Source: Pelodera strongyloides | Lineage: Eukaryota > Nematoda > Chromadorea > Rhabditida > Rhabditidae | Assembly (NCBI GenBank): GCA_036852015.1 | Contig: JAANDG010000041.1 | Coordinates: 124,001 to 188,000 of the forward strand | DNA length: 64,000 nt | Direction: 5' to 3' | Shown: positions 11,942 to 25,402 of the stretch, in pieces | Numbering within the stretch: the stretch's first letter is position 1 | Layout of the letters: every line of letters begins with the position of its first letter | Program-made: the position numbers and the translations under genes | Notes under the pieces: generated by a model | The model's input: only the letters and a program-made list of their open reading frames with translations | Told to the model about the DNA's origin: nothing | Databases searched by the model: none

Positions 11942-14900
11942 CTAGTTCCCTTTGAAATCCTTGTTGATTAGTTCAATGACTGGATGATATACCATCTCTG
12001 CGGCTTTCATTCCCCAATTGAAGTCAATGTGTGAGAAGCCGTCGAGGCCATGCTCCGAGCGCAAGTTCCTCAGGTTTGGAATTAAATAGGTCTGAAAAGG
12101 GCAGGGAACGATTGATTTTGAATGTATATCGAAAGTAGACAATATTAATATCACAACAATTTCGTTCTCAATACATTGCCGTTGCCGTGTGTTCGGTTCT
12201 TATGCCTGAAACTGAAGCATTGTGGAGTACCTGAATATCCTCTGGGTCCGCTAGAGTATCATTGAATCCCCACCAAAGGCGGACTGGTACGTTCATAGTA
12301 GCCACATTGTATTGTGGTGGTGACGTCTGAAAGTGTAATTATGCAGATGAAGAACGAATATGAGCTTATGGGGGTGAGGATAGGGAAAGGAAACGAAGTA
12401 CTTAGTGTGAGCTAATATCAGCATAAATGTTTTAGCAGCAGTTTCCCCTCTCTCTCGTCTGTTTTCTTATTCCAGGTTTGTATCTTCGAACTCTATAGGA
12501 TTCGTTAGTAACCGGTGTCTTGTGGACCTCCAGTGAATAGTAGCCTATGGAAATCGGCTTGTCGTTCACAAAGAACGAACACTTGTCATTTCAGTGGACT
12601 GTTTTTCTAACCGAGATATATGTATGCCTGATGATGTATTTCTCTCAGCTTTTAACTGTGTACAAAGTAAGTTGCTGCTTCGTGGGGGATAAAAACATAC
12701 AAACAACAGCTGCTGTTGTTAACAGCGAGCAAAGTCGAAATACATTCTCTGTCTCCCAACGAATAAGAGATACCTTGTTTTTTTGCTGTTCAAACATCCA
12801 TTGCCAATTAGAAACCACAAACTTGAATATTTTGCTACCGCTTTTATTTTAGGTTCCGTTGCACTGCAGAAAACGAGTTAGAGTACTTATACAGATAGAT
12901 CACCTGTCCGTAGTGCTTCATATTTTCGGCGGCAGAATCGAAATCGTACATTTGGAACTTGGAATCCTTCACATTTTGTGCGAAATGAATCATTGTACGT
13001 GTGGATGTACCCGACGGAGTATGGTTGATATAGATTGGGACGCGAGTCTAAATAATCGTTTCAATGATTCTTTCCTACCACACGAATGTGTACTTCACAT
13101 AGAAATACCTTTCAAAGGAACGAATATGTTCGATTATACTAAGAAACGATTATGTTCTCAAATATGGCACGTATGTGTTCTTGGCATTATTTCACTGACA
13201 TTATGCTACCTCGACAAGAAACAGTGACTCTGTTTTGAACCCGAAAAAATATTAATTAAATAAAACGCACATCATTCATTTGTCCACTTTCTTTTCCAGA
13301 AATAAGCATTACCAAGTTGTCGCACATTTTATAGGTGTCCTGTAAAACTAATACTTGAATTCTTCCAAAATCGAGGACTTCCCGGATCAATAGCCCTCGA
13401 AGCTCAGTACATCAAACATTTGCAAATCTCGACCTTATCTTCGCAGAGGTCCTCAGCAATGAATCGAGTGAAATCATCAGGAGGCAGAAATTCATCCTCA
13501 CCGAAGATTTCCAGCAAGAACTGAAAACCAGAGTTTTATAGCGTTTTTATAATGCGTTAGTTCAATATGTTCATGATATTTGCTCTACCTTGTTGTATTT
13601 CCTAATTGTCTTGCCCTTGTTCGTGATTTTTTTACATGTACGTCCTTTATGCATCTCACTGAAAAAAAATCGATATCGCCTAAATACCTCAATAAATTGA
13701 TATTTGTCAGCCATCCAACGGAGCAGCCCTTCAATATGCGATACGGAAGCCACAGGACCAAATGCGTAGAACTCCTTGATCTGATAAGAACGAATTTTAA
13801 GTATTTTCAGAAAAAACGTCATTAAATACCTAAAAATTCATATTTAGCTGACGAAAGATATCAGCTAAATATTGCGAGTGAAGAATAGTAAAGAATTGTA
13901 GTAAATCCGCAATATACCTTCTGCTCCAGTGCGGAATTCCTTGAGAACTCGGCAAAAGCTGTCATTGTTCCCATGCTATGGGCGACATAATACAATTGTT
14001 TAGTGTTGGTAAATGTTGTCACGTAATTGATCATAGCGGGCAGATCTTGGGAAGCCATCTGAACGACAGGGTTGGAAAGTTCAGAACAGGCCATGAAAGC
14101 TTTATGGAACGATTACAAAATATCCATCAATGCCTGCTAATCAATTGAATTTAAAAATGTTGTAAACTACTAACCTGATCCCAAGAGAATTGCCAGAACT
14201 CATGTGACTTTGGATCAAGCGTCTTGTGGAGTTTTGAATAGACATTACCTCGGAAGTTACCCAGCCAAACGTCGAATCCAGCATCAGCAAACACGAATGC
14301 TGTAAGTTAACGACAATTTAGAACAAATTCTAGGAATAAACTTCAAATGTTAAAATGAAAATGAACGTGAAAGTGTTTTGTGTACCTGCGCTTTCGTTGG
14401 GCAAGTTGAGTGCCCACGAGGCTGAAGAACCCTCTAAGCCATGTTGCACAAAGACAACGGGACGGTCCACGGTTGGAGGAGTTTTGGAAAATTGTCTAAA
14501 CTTATAAACAATTGTGGTTATTCGGATGCCTACCTTGGAACTAAAAAAACTTATTTGACGAAAAGTAAAGGTAAAAGTTTAAAACGTTTTTGCAGCTCAC
14601 TTGGCTGGCAGACGATGAACAGTTAGTATATATCCATCATCGGTTGTTACTGTGTGTGCCTCACATATGTAGTCCCAGCGATTTGCAATGCCTACCTACA
14701 ATATACTAAATTGTTATATTTACATATATGTGAAGGTCCGCCAAGATTCGTCGATAGTACGAATGTTTTATTTGAAAAGCTGATTTACTTTTTGCATAAT
14801 TTAACTTAGAAGAATTATGTTTATGTTTTCTTCATGCGAATGTTGCTGAACGGTGCGCCTCACGTTCTAACTACTAACCATAAGCCAGCTCCGATTAACA

Positions 14901-15070
14901 ATTACTAGGTAAAATGATGTGTGGCGCCATCAATACTAATGCAATTTTGCACTTTTTTGGCAAAGGGTTCATTGAAAACGTACAAAATCCAGCGTGAGCT
15001 CCGGGTCAATGGGAAATTCTGTCGGGAAAGCGGTGCAACAGAGAACAACACAAAGTAAGAGAAGTATCAT
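11942..15070 (-). CDS. Secreted or lysosomal acid lipase of the nematode LIPL type
   Basis: Eleven exons fit exactly in phase: 14984-15070, 14601-14695, 14386-14495, 14175-14299, 13918-14058, 13688-13780, 13434-13520, 13271-13339, 12904-13047, 12231-12326 and 11942-12091. They give 398 residues, the usual family length. Residues 1-15 form a hydrophobic signal peptide ([15 protein letters not shown]). Family landmarks follow in order: an oxyanion region with QHGLEGSS, the FRGN..S motif, the nucleophile elbow AHSMG (Ser about 167), LADPED (Asp about 344) and SHIDFNWG (His about 370), completing the Ser-Asp-His triad. These enzymes hydrolyse triacylglycerols and cholesteryl esters in acid compartments or the gut lumen. 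The elbow starts with Ala rather than the usual Gly. The start is firm: the acceptor TTTGCAG abuts the ATG. Confidence 0.93.
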
Positions 15071-15077
15071 CTGCAAA
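15071..15077 (-). promoter_or_regulatory. Probable spliced-leader acceptor of the lipase gene
   Basis: On the minus strand TTTGCAG touches the start ATG directly, leaving no 5' UTR. This is typical of SL1-type trans-splicing and supports the chosen start codon. Confidence 0.55.
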
Positions 15078-16253
15078 GTTGTTCTTATTTGCTAAAATTA
15101 AGTCTTTTACACAAAATTAACCCAACTAATGACGTAAAATAAGGGGAAGTGAAGTTCCATGCTTTATTCAACAACAATGATAACTCTTCCTTATCTTGCA
15201 TTCCCGCGTGTCTGTAGTTTGCTCCGATTTTATCACAAGTCAAGGATCATTTTCAGCTTCTTGTAGATAGTTGTTGTATGTCTTTCACCTCGGTTAGAAG
15301 AGAGCTTCACGAGCAGAGGTAGTATACCGCCCAGTGACTCATAGGTGTGGAGTGCGGCGACTGATTACTCATCGCTTTTTTTGTAACTCATACAGGAAAT
15401 CAGAATTTGATGATTCACCAATGTAAGTAAAACAGCTTTCACCTGAATTCATGTTTAATTGGATGCTCTCTGATCGGTACACCGTGTGGCTTGTGTGGTT
15501 TGTTAACTACAAACATAGAAGTAGAGAAAAAGAATAATTCGTTCCAAACTTCTGCTTGTGCAGTATGAGTTCAAAAGTTCGCTAGCCAAATTAGAAATTT
15601 GTACTGTGAACCAAAAATTCCACTGCAAGTTATATGCTAACTGGGATGAAATTATTCGTATTGACAGTTACTTTCGCATGTTTGTTTCCTTGCATTTGGC
15701 ACGTTCTAGCAGGTCAATATGTTTCGTTGAATTAAATCCCATATAATCCGCCTCGTCATCGCCGGGTTCAAAATACAAACCCGAACTGAAAAGCCTAATT
15801 GGTACCACAATGGGCGGATGGAGGTGTACAGAGTTCGAGTATTTTAAACAACCGCGCACAACTGTGGAGCATGTGTTTTGACCGCAGGCATTTACGATAA
15901 AACATTATTGGGTGCATTAGGCGCAAAGAACTTTACCATAAAATATTATATTCTCTATAATGCACTTTCTGAATGAATATGGAACAATTTCCGATTGTTT
16001 GTGGCTTTCTTAACCGTTGTGAAAGATGTTAAAGTATCCATTGATGGGATTTGCCTAAGATTTGCACCCTTTTTTGAGACTTGTTTCCTTAATCTAGGTA
16101 ACTGTTATCCTGCTCAAAATGTGGACGACTTTGATCTTAGTCATGGCGACTGGTGTCGCCGGAGTGGTTCGTTCTTTATTGCTCAACGAAATTTATATAC
16201 AGCAGAAACATTTCCGAGACATATTAGGTTAACATTGAATTCTTGAACTTTAG
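15078..16253. other. Region between the divergent lipase and Tyr-rich genes
   Basis: This stretch should hold the promoters of both divergent genes and the missing first exon, with any signal peptide, of the plus-strand gene. I found no start exon with a convincing donor. Open frames such as 15995-16243 have no recognisable content. Confidence 0.4.
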
Positions 16254-17654
16254 TACTACAACCAGGATGGTGAGTATCACTATTACTCCAACGGGGACAG
16301 CGGTGCGTATGACTACGGCACCTACTATGGAAGCGTGCCATCTTCGTACTACAACCCGGCTTCCAGTATGACTCCGGCCGAGCAGCTCAAGCAGTACACT
16401 CAATATGTCCAGTAAGATTTTTTTTTCTTTTTCAGATATGCCTAGAAAGAAAACGTAAAAGATTACCAGCAGCGTGAAAATAAGTACCGTTCCAGTGTTG
16501 GAAGATCTTGTCGGCCATTCATCCGTTATGACAACTCATTTAGGGCATCATTGTCGAACGGAAAGGATCAAGCTCTTCAGTTCATAAACTCGACTTTTGT
16601 GGTCCTCAAACAGGCCATCAACCAGATGAAATCACAGGCCAAGGTTCAAGGACAAATGACAGGTATACAAAGTTGTAGTTCTTTAATCGTTGCATGCCGT
16701 GCCAAACGTATACATTTGCCACGACTGGGAACTCGCGATTTTTCTAGCGGACGAACTCTCCAAAAAAAAGTGCGCATTCGATACCAACATTCACTGAATA
16801 ACCAGAGTAGCCCTGTATTGATCGTTAAGTAAACCAAACAATGCAGTCATAGTCATTCGCCTTGGATCACATTAGCGTAAGTTTAGTGAAGGGAATCGAT
16901 TCGTTGACCTCTGAAGTCAAGGATTTCTGGAAGGCGTTGAAGACCGGAAAGTACTTTGGCGGAAACCAGAACACAAAGAAAACTACCACACCTTCGGCAC
17001 CCACGACTCCCGCCCCAAGTAAATTTTTGTACACCTTTTATGGTTACTATTTCGAGGTAAACTTGTATGGCTTTCGAGGTAAACATGAAAATATGATCGT
17101 GAATTTCCCATTCGTTCTAACCTGTTGAAATGTTGCAGTGAGATACCGGTTTCACAATGAGTGCTGTATTGGTTTTACAAAAGAAAAGTATCTGCTGAAT
17201 TAGATCATGGCGATTTATTGAAAAAAAAAAGATTTCACCAGAAATAACGATCACCTTCTTCCTTTCCGGGTGCATCCAATTTCTCTTGTTTCTAAAAGGC
17301 AACAAACACTCGTAAAAGATTCAGATACACCTGCGTACTTTACATATTACTTAAGTTCTATTTACGGAAGTGTTTTTGCTGAAACATGACAATAAGTGCA
17401 TAAATGTGTTCAGGGACAACATCAAGTGTTCTGAATACGACGACGCCCCGAAATGCGTCTACTGTTGGAAAAAATACAATGGTGGCAACCACGAAGTTGA
17501 ATTCGAAGCTGCCAGCTGCCAGACTAAACGGACACAACCACTAACTTTGAATATCCATCAAAATCATCACTGTGATAAATTAATGCACCGTTTTTGTGTG
17601 TTTGCGAAAAAAATTTCTTATAGTCACTACTTATACTTGATTATACTAATATAG
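16254..17654 (+). CDS. Extracellular-type protein with Tyr-rich N-part and Cys-rich C-part (partial)
   Basis: Four exons join in phase: 16254-16411, 16544-16662, 16887-17018 and 17414 onward. The first encodes a Tyr/Gly/Ser-rich stretch (YYNQDGEYHYYSNGDSGAYD). Exons two and three encode a helical middle with NST and MKSQAK, then a Thr/Pro linker (TTTPSAPTTPAP). The fourth encodes a Cys-rich part (CSEYDDAPKCVYCWKK, then further Cys). The true start exon was not found; as the first exon follows a TTTAG acceptor, more sequence lies upstream. The 3' end is also open: exon four can run to a stop at 17652-17654, or splice near 17600 to an exon at 17695 that ends at 17831 or beyond. Family unknown; composition suggests a secreted or surface protein. 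Confidence 0.55.
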
Positions 17655-18385
17655 TCATGTTTGTTATTATGCTGAAATACCCGGTCCATTGCAGTCCTTC
17701 CTCAATTCATACACGAAGAACGCAAAACAAGCGCACACTCTTTATTCATTTCAACTCGAAGGAAGTAGTTTAACACTGGAGCACAGAATCTATATTGAGG
17801 AGTTAAGTTGTAAACAACAATCCAAGAATCTTTAAATACTATTAATTGATCAATCAAAGTAAGACAATAGAATGAATTGAAAGCCAACAAAAGGTAGAAT
17901 AAAAATAACATCGAGGAGCAAATCAAATCTGATATGAAAACGGATGAAACAGATGTCAATAATTCAGAAACGTTAGACTGTTAAGTCGTGTTCTTGTTAG
18001 TATGGCCCCCACAACTGAATGAACAATGCGAATAATCAAATTAGTAATGAATGAATAACCCTTTCACTGCAAATAATAATAACGAACCGGGTTTGAAGAG
18101 CTGCATTTTCGAATCACATTGGCAAAACGTTTTTTGTTATTTAAATAAGTGACTAAATACTTCGGGTTGGTTATTCAACAACGCATTACAAGATAATCAC
18201 CATACAAACCAATAAAGCATAGAGAAACCGCAGATGTTCCGAAAGCTCAAATCCATAAAAATAAAAATAAACGAATAACACATTTGAGCAGCAGCGTTAA
18301 ATTAAAAAATTGTAATAGCAATCGGTTTCTAATCGAAGCAAATCTTTTTTTTTGTTTTCTGATTTTCGAAGCACAATAACTGACT

Positions 18386-19997
18386 TTACTGGATGCAACA
18401 AGATTTATGCTTTCCATCCACGGCATACTTCAGCTTGCGCAGCTCACCACTTGGCTTGTACTTCTCGAGAAATTTGAGCTGTCTCTGGTTCAGAGCACCA
18501 CGACGCTCGCTGAAAAGAAGAATTTAAGAAACTAAATCTCTAGCCTTTTTAACGGATTCTGTAGTCACTTATAAATCTAGCAACTGAATGAAAGATTTTA
18601 AAACACAAGCTTTACATACGACAATTTGCATACCGACGGATTAGCTCCACGGCATCCTCGTACTTCATCCCAGCTTCAATAAGGGCCAGGGCGACCAGGA
18701 CTGGGGCGCGTCCCAGACCCGCCACACAGTGGACAGCGATGCAGGTTTGCGGGTTCTCGCGGAACATCTCCTTGGCGAGTTGCAGCCATTGATGAATGAT
18801 CTGAAAAGGAACTTTTCAAAAAGGTAAAATCCCAAAAAAATGTTTATTTAATTGTAAATGAAAAATATACTCACATCAGAGGGGGGTGGGCTTCCATCGC
18901 TGAATTCCCAGTCGAGCACATTAATACCATGTTCCTTCAGGATATCAATCTGAAACATTTAAATCTCGTCAAACGAGTTCTGTTTTTAAATCTCGTGTTT
19001 AATGAAAGACATGTTGGGAATTAAAGCTACAAAAGCCTTAGAAAACGCATAATTTGCAGACACTGTACAAGCACAAACCTCGTAAGAAGGCTCGCAGACT
19101 CTGACCACGGCAGACGCACCATGCTTCTCCAGTTCCTGGAATAACTCTTATTGCAATGGAAGCGAATTTACATAAAGCCCCCCCCCCCACCATCCTCTCA
19201 CTTGGTTGTGCAATTTGTTTCTCTCGCTTTATTTCCATGGGTCATCTGACTTTCCTTCCTACGTTCTAGTTCAAAACATTATCATCGTAAGGATCCTTCA
19301 GTTGGCAAATAATGAGTGTCACGTTTTGTGCAAAATGAGGAGTTCACTTTCAAAATAAGAACGATAGAAAAGCAGAGAGGGAAATGAGAGAAAAAGACGG
19401 AAAACAAACAACAAGCTCAGAAAGGCTCCCAATATTTTTCTTTTACAGAAAATATCTGAATATTGTTTAATATTTTTCAATTCTTGCAACTGGGGTCTTC
19501 TTGGGAATGTCAAAGCACACATGTGATCAAAGAAACCAAAGTTGCTTTTGGGGAACAAATGCTGGAACTTAGACCCCTTTGAATAGAAAAGTGGTTTCCT
19601 TTGAACGAAAGCTGGGATGGGTTGTCTGAGTATGACATGCCCACTTTATAGCTAGAAAAAAACGAACAAATAGGAAGCAATTTCAGCAGGCAATTTCAAA
19701 GAACAAGGAAATGAAAATTTTAGATTTACGCGGAATTTTTAATTGGGGGTTTCCGTTTCCGAATTACTAATTGAAGGTTGAAGGCAGTAAAAAGAAAGCC
19801 AAATACAAGCGCCACAGCAAAAAAGGAAAGAATACAAATGACTAATATGAATCTCTGCTCACCTCCACGAAGCTGTTGATAGTCGAATCGGTTGGTCTGT
19901 CAGTAATGAGGAAGCGCATCTTTCCAAAGTTAATCTCGGAGGGTGCAGGCTTGAAGTATGTGGGGGAACCCGTGTTACGCTTCGTAGCGGTACCCAT
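18386..19997 (-). CDS. prl-1: PRL-type (PTP4A) prenylated protein tyrosine phosphatase
   Basis: Five exons (19863-19997, 19079-19135, 18875-18949, 18634-18800, 18386-18509) fit in phase and encode 185 residues, close to the 170-odd of animal PRL enzymes. The catalytic loop [10 protein letters not shown] (Cys about 114, Arg about 120) is the PRL signature, with Ala where most phosphatases have Ser or Thr. The general-acid loop is [11 protein letters not shown] (Asp about 82). The partner cysteine that forms a regulatory disulfide in PRLs is present in VRVCEP (about 59). The C-terminus is basic and ends in the CAAX box CCIQ, so the protein should be prenylated and held at the plasma or endosomal membrane. 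Known PRLs also bind CNNM magnesium transporters. The ATG follows an acceptor (GTTTAG) directly. Confidence 0.93.
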
Positions 19998-20309
19998 CTA
20001 AACATAGAAACATGGACTCTGTTTGATATATTCAGTATTTTTCTACCCCATCCATAATTAGCCTTGATTTCTGGATAACAACCAATGGATATCAGAAGCA
20101 CAACTCACCTTAATTATGTTGATATGGACCGTAATATTCCTTCTTTGGTTGTTTGCTCAGAAAGAGCGAGAGAGAAATAGAGCAAGAAAGATAGAGAGGG
20201 TTTGAAAGAAGGCGATCCTTCGCGCTTCTTAGTGTACAAAGAAATGAGTAATATCAGCGATGATGCACAACTCTGATTAAGGAGGTTGCAGGTAGACACA
20301 ATCGTGGAA

Positions 20310-20436
20310 CCACGATGCGTGCAGTGTTGAAGTTGCTTCGGTTACTTCTTGGGCCTTAGCCGAGAAGGCAGTAGATAGTCAATGGTGCTGCGCCTGGCAG
20401 AACTCACCGCAACGCGCTACGACCACGTCCAGGCTG
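20310..20436 (-). other. Possible 5' non-coding exon upstream of the phosphatase gene
   Basis: This GC-richer block lies just upstream of the phosphatase. On the minus strand it contains a TTCAG acceptor-like site followed about 26 bases later by a GTGAGT donor (about 20407-20434). It may be a 5' UTR exon or an alternative first exon, or part of the promoter. No protein similarity was seen. Confidence 0.3.
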
Positions 20437-22470
20437 AAAAACAAAAAGTCAGTAAATTTAAACATTCCTTTATTTGATACTTATTTGGATCCCCTTGTGA
20501 ATTTCTCCTTGGCCTTAAAAATAATTGTATCAATATTTAGATTGTATATAGACGGCAAAGAGTCCTCTTAGTTTGCAAAACCAATTAATTGTTTGCTTTC
20601 CTATTGAAAATTCCCTCGTGACCGAAAAACATCAAAAATATGGGGCCCTTTTTGAAAAGGAAGTTGGCCTTCATTCTGGAAAGCAAATAGATTGTTTTGT
20701 TGAGGAAGGCAACAAATCCGATGAGCTCTTTGTTTTTTCTCAAGTGGCAAAGAAACAATCGTTCAAAGACTGCTCAATATTAGGAATGAAACATACAGCT
20801 GTGAAAATATAAAGCCTATCAATGAAAAAGGTATATTTCCAATATATATTCTTTGTAACTTTGTATTTCTTGTCTTAAGACGAACTGCGGTAAGTAAACA
20901 CCCATATCTGAGAAACTTTCAATTCTCGAAAACTTGACCTTCGCATAGAATAAAACAAGCGAATGCGAGGGAACACTTTGCGAGAGCTGCTGTATAAAGG
21001 AATGATTTGTTTCAACAACAATACTTGTGAATCTCGTCTGCCCCGCCTGTAACGATTACAAATAAAATACAAAGAGATAATGACTCAAATATATTCCAAA
21101 CAACGCATGATCGTACGACTGCTCGGTGCTTTGGTGTGACGAATTACCAAGGGTCAAAAAACAATAATGTATCCAAAGAAAATAATTATAACTGTGACCA
21201 AAAGAATAATTAGTTTATCGAACGATCAGGCGACTTGTGAACTTAAGGAAAAATGTGAATAATCGTGATGTCTCATTATGAATAAACTATTATTATTATT
21301 TTTGTAAGAACCGTATACTGTCATGGTAGAGGCACAAACAGCTGGTTTTTCTAGTTCAGTGCCCTTTTAAATGCAGAAACCGAAAAACTGTTTCAACGTA
21401 CTTAACAACATTTTTGATGTGAAAACAGGGACCTATTAAAAACTAATTCTGAGAAATGCTGTCTGCACGTATAGTTGGAAAAGGTTAATAATTCATTAAC
21501 AATACTAGGAAAAAGACGCCGGGATACTGGGATATGTTGCCCAACATTTCCAAGGCCAGAATATTTTCCAAACAAAGTAACTCGGCGCCCGACACATTCG
21601 GGGGTTTCGGTTTTCTTTACTTGAGCTACTGCTACTGTTTCCTGCATCTTTTTGATGTGGCATATTTAGGGGTTGACCTGGCACGGACTGTGTTTTACAT
21701 GTGACTTCGGAATATTTACCAAAATCCACTAAAATAATATAAAGTGTAAACAGACGACATATTTAACTTCTTCCAAAAAAAGTTGTATAAGTTCCAATAT
21801 CTCAATTATCAAGTTTACTTGTTTTATTTTTTCACTGACAGTGTATGAAGTATGAACGTCATCTTGCTGGTTAGCGACTAGTTTAAAGAGATTGTTGGAA
21901 TAGGAAGCGGGTTTACTGAAACGAGAAGTACAAAGAGTAGATAAAGTAGAATGTTATCCGTTAGAACAGGCGTCACAGTGACCATATGCTCTGGATCGGT
22001 GCCACGTGAGGAAAGACGTTCTCTCTCTCTACACAAATTAATGCTCTCTCAACACAATTTCTCGGGAAATTATTTAGAAAAAGCAGCAATACTGAATGAA
22101 AACATTGTTCGTACATACTGTGTCGTTACGCCATTTTGCATCACAAGGGTCGCTACCGCTCGTGTTTTTTTTTTTAATTTAGGGGCTGATATTGGTGAAT
22201 GCGGTAAGGCAAACCACTGCGATCTAACAGGTTGACATTTAATGTGAGATAGCAATTTGATAGGAAAACAAGATGTTCCGATCCCTGAGTAGTTCACATT
22301 TAAAATACACACTCGATTACAGGAAAATTCATAGTAAAAAAGTGGAAAACTCACCAGTGTCGATGGGGGGTAGTAAAAAACTACTGTTTTAAGGAGTATT
22401 TATACCCGAATTTTGAACTGTGATCATTTTGGGGCGGGGTCGGACACGCTTGTTTTTATTTTGTGAGTAA
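20437..22470. other. Intergenic region, no confident gene
   Basis: Short open frames occur on both strands (for example 20573-20812 + and 21505-21729 -), but none shows a recognisable domain or paired splice sites. No repeat of note was seen. Confidence 0.4.
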
Positions 22471-22961
22471 TTATTTTGTAAAATATTCATTATGCAGTGA
22501 GGCGCCGAAAAATAAAATGCCCGCAAAAATAGCGCCACTCTCCTTTGCATAAATTGGCATCTGCGGAGGCATAGACATATAATAAAATGGAAAAATAACG
22601 ACCTTGTAAGAATAATGAACAGTCCCATAAAAGCCACAAACCTGGAAATCCTCTGGAAAACAAAGAAGCCAATGCTCATCACACAGATAGATCGGGTGGG
22701 CGGCGCGTCTCCAAGGACCGTTACAGTACACACGGCAGACTGAAATAAATAAATAATCACTCAATTTAATCAATAACATAAATCAATAAATAGAAGCACG
22801 AGAGAGCGGAGCTCACCAATTGAACAAGGGGAGTACTTATCATACAGGAAAAAAGGTATATTATAGAGAGGAAATGTAGTACTACCGTTGCACAGAATCC
22901 CACTGTAGAAGTTTCCAAAAAGTGCGACGGTGAACAATGCTTTAAGACTTATTGTAGTCAT
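22471..22961 (-). CDS. Small Cys-rich protein with signal peptide, unknown family
   Basis: Three exons (22817-22961, 22642-22739, 22471-22560) join in phase to give about 110 residues. The N-terminus is a good signal peptide (ISLKALFTVALFGNF). The middle has closely spaced cysteines (CSIVCRVYC, then YLCDEHWLLCF), and the end is hydrophobic (AIFAGILFFGASL) followed by a short polar tail. It could be a small secreted or membrane-anchored protein. A rival reading in another frame (22389-22760) is also long and hydrophobic, and the last exon could start earlier at an AAG acceptor. I do not recognise the family. Confidence 0.45.
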
Positions 22962-25402
22962 ATGTTATTTTTTATTATATATGGAGAATGGAATCTATCA
23001 CTAAGAGCCCACGGATTTAAACAAAAAGGGTGATCATCCGGAATTTGCACGGATCTGCTGACATTTCATGGAAAGGCCTAAAATAACCAAACTTGAGAAC
23101 CATATTATCCGATATCAAAGAACGGAATTTGGCACTGCAGTGGACAAAAATCAGCTGTATAAAGATATGCACCGATATATCAGAAGAGCAGGCACAATTC
23201 ATCGTCTTCAAATCATTCATCGTGGAAAATACCTAGAAAACAACTGCGAGCAGTGTCCTCGTGACAGTAAAGTATTGTCACTTTGAAAATGTTAATTATG
23301 CCTGCAACATTTTCTGGAGCATACTGAAATGAACCTCTCCCGCAAGATTAAGGCAGGTTTCTGAACGAAGTCTTTCAAGCAACCCAGCAGTAAAGAAGAG
23401 TGAAGATTAATGAAAAAAAAACCAGATATATATGAGAACTACATATAATTACACGCATACTGTATAGAAAAAACATCGTGAGACAAAACAAAAATAATTA
23501 GCTTACGCACTGCACTGTAATTCCACTAAATGATACATCTTGTTTCCATGGTTCCAAATTACTTGTGACGCAAGTAAGAGGGGTTTCAGGCTGTCGTGCG
23601 TAATGATAAGCTTAATATCCGGGGGAAAAAAACATTCATGGTAATTACTATTTGGGCGAGCAGGATACGGTAGTCCATGTCGTAAAAAAATGAATGAACA
23701 TCCTTGTTATAATCATTTAAAAAAAAGCAGATGGCAAATATTCTCACTCAAAAGCTGTTGACATAAAATGTCTCGTCTACAGTGGACTTTGCTGTTCAAT
23801 GAATCAAACAAGTAGTTCTTATCAGAGGATTTTGAAGAAAATACAACCCACACGATACTGTGCTAGTTACGTAGGTTTTCGAAAAAAAGAAAATCACTGA
23901 AACGGCGCCAAAAGTGGACAAATACGTTGAAAGCAATTGCTACGGAGACGGAAATTCCAACTAACATAAATTGATGTTTGTCTCTTTGATCTTGATGTAA
24001 ACACTCATTTTTGAAGCTGTTTTCGTGTTATTTGATGGATGTACTAAAGAAAATATGAGTGTTCTAGGTGCACACAAGCTGGCACTGGTCTGTTCACCAC
24101 ACTAAATATATGTAGGTGAAGGGGAAAGAGACAAGGCCGACAACATATTTCGCAACTTCAGAATTTAGCCCTTAGTGACGTTAGAGTGTAAGGACAAGAG
24201 TTGGGCTGTGTTGTGCAATACACAAACCAAGAGTATATGCGTTTACTATTCATGCGCACGCGGTGCTCTGCTTTTACGGGATAAACGCGTTCGTTTGGAA
24301 GCTAAATTTGGAACTACAAGGAACTACGGCGATCGTTATTTCTTTGAATTATTCATGAAAATGCTTAAGTAGCAAATTGTTTATGCCCATGAAAGCCATG
24401 TGAGAGGATCGCCATTGAGCAAATTACCTTTGTTCTAAGTCACTGCACAACTCTGGAAAACAAGATAATGAATTGAGTCATCTGTAAATGGAGCAAAAGT
24501 GGTGCGCCTACTTCCAAGAGAAATAATTAAAGTAGGGGTCAAGGTTTACTGGGAGAAGTCCTCGAAATACCAAGGTTTTAATCGAAAGAAGCAAAAAAAA
24601 ACTTTGTAATCGACTGCTGGGGATGGATGTGCTGTTTTGCAGAAGAAGCAACACAAACATGTTTTGTCAAGTGAAAAAAGGTTCAGTGCGTAGTGCGCTT
24701 GAGAAAACACAACGATGACGTCAAACTTGTTTGCAACAGAATATGCTTATGGTTAGACGTAGAAGGATTCACATTAAGATTTAGAATTTCGTAACAGTTA
24801 ACTTTCCCAAAAGGAAAATACATCTTAGAAATTGTGGTTTATGATCCAGTCGGATGATATCGTCACCGGAAGGCTCCGCATAAAGAGAATTATATATTAT
24901 TGCCTACATTATATTTGTTGAAAAAAAATGACGTCAAGAAATTGGACTGACAACAAGTTGACACTACGGACAGTGATCTAAACATTTTTTACTTGGACTA
25001 CTGTTTACGTTTTGTCTGCAAACAAAAAATTCGAAAATTCTTATCGTTTTCAACGTTGACGCTTCGAGTTTATATATTTTCAATAACAAGATTGATGTCA
25101 CAAAAATATGTAAATAAACCCTTATTGAAATCGAAATCCTGCACTCCTGAGCGAAAGACTTGGTGAAAAAAAAACTGAATTAAAATGTTTGGCCGCACTC
25201 TTATCGACAAATATTCAAATGACTAGTCCTGATAAGGAAAACAGATCGAGAAAAAATGTCTGAACCCTGGTTAAAAAAATCGAAAATCGACAGAATTCCT
25301 AAAAAAAAATATCGAAACAGAAAGGAATAATTCACAAACATAAACACACATATATATTGTATTTTTGTCGAATAAGAAGTGTGCATTTATTAGGAATCGG
25401 TA
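22962..25402. other. Intergenic region, no gene seen
   Basis: AT-rich sequence with only short, featureless open frames. Any promoter of the small Cys-rich gene should lie at its left end. Confidence 0.45.

Noticed and set aside
12547..13227. Plus-strand frames of 101 and 122 residues
   Set aside because: They lie opposite lipase exons and introns that have clear family support on the other strand.
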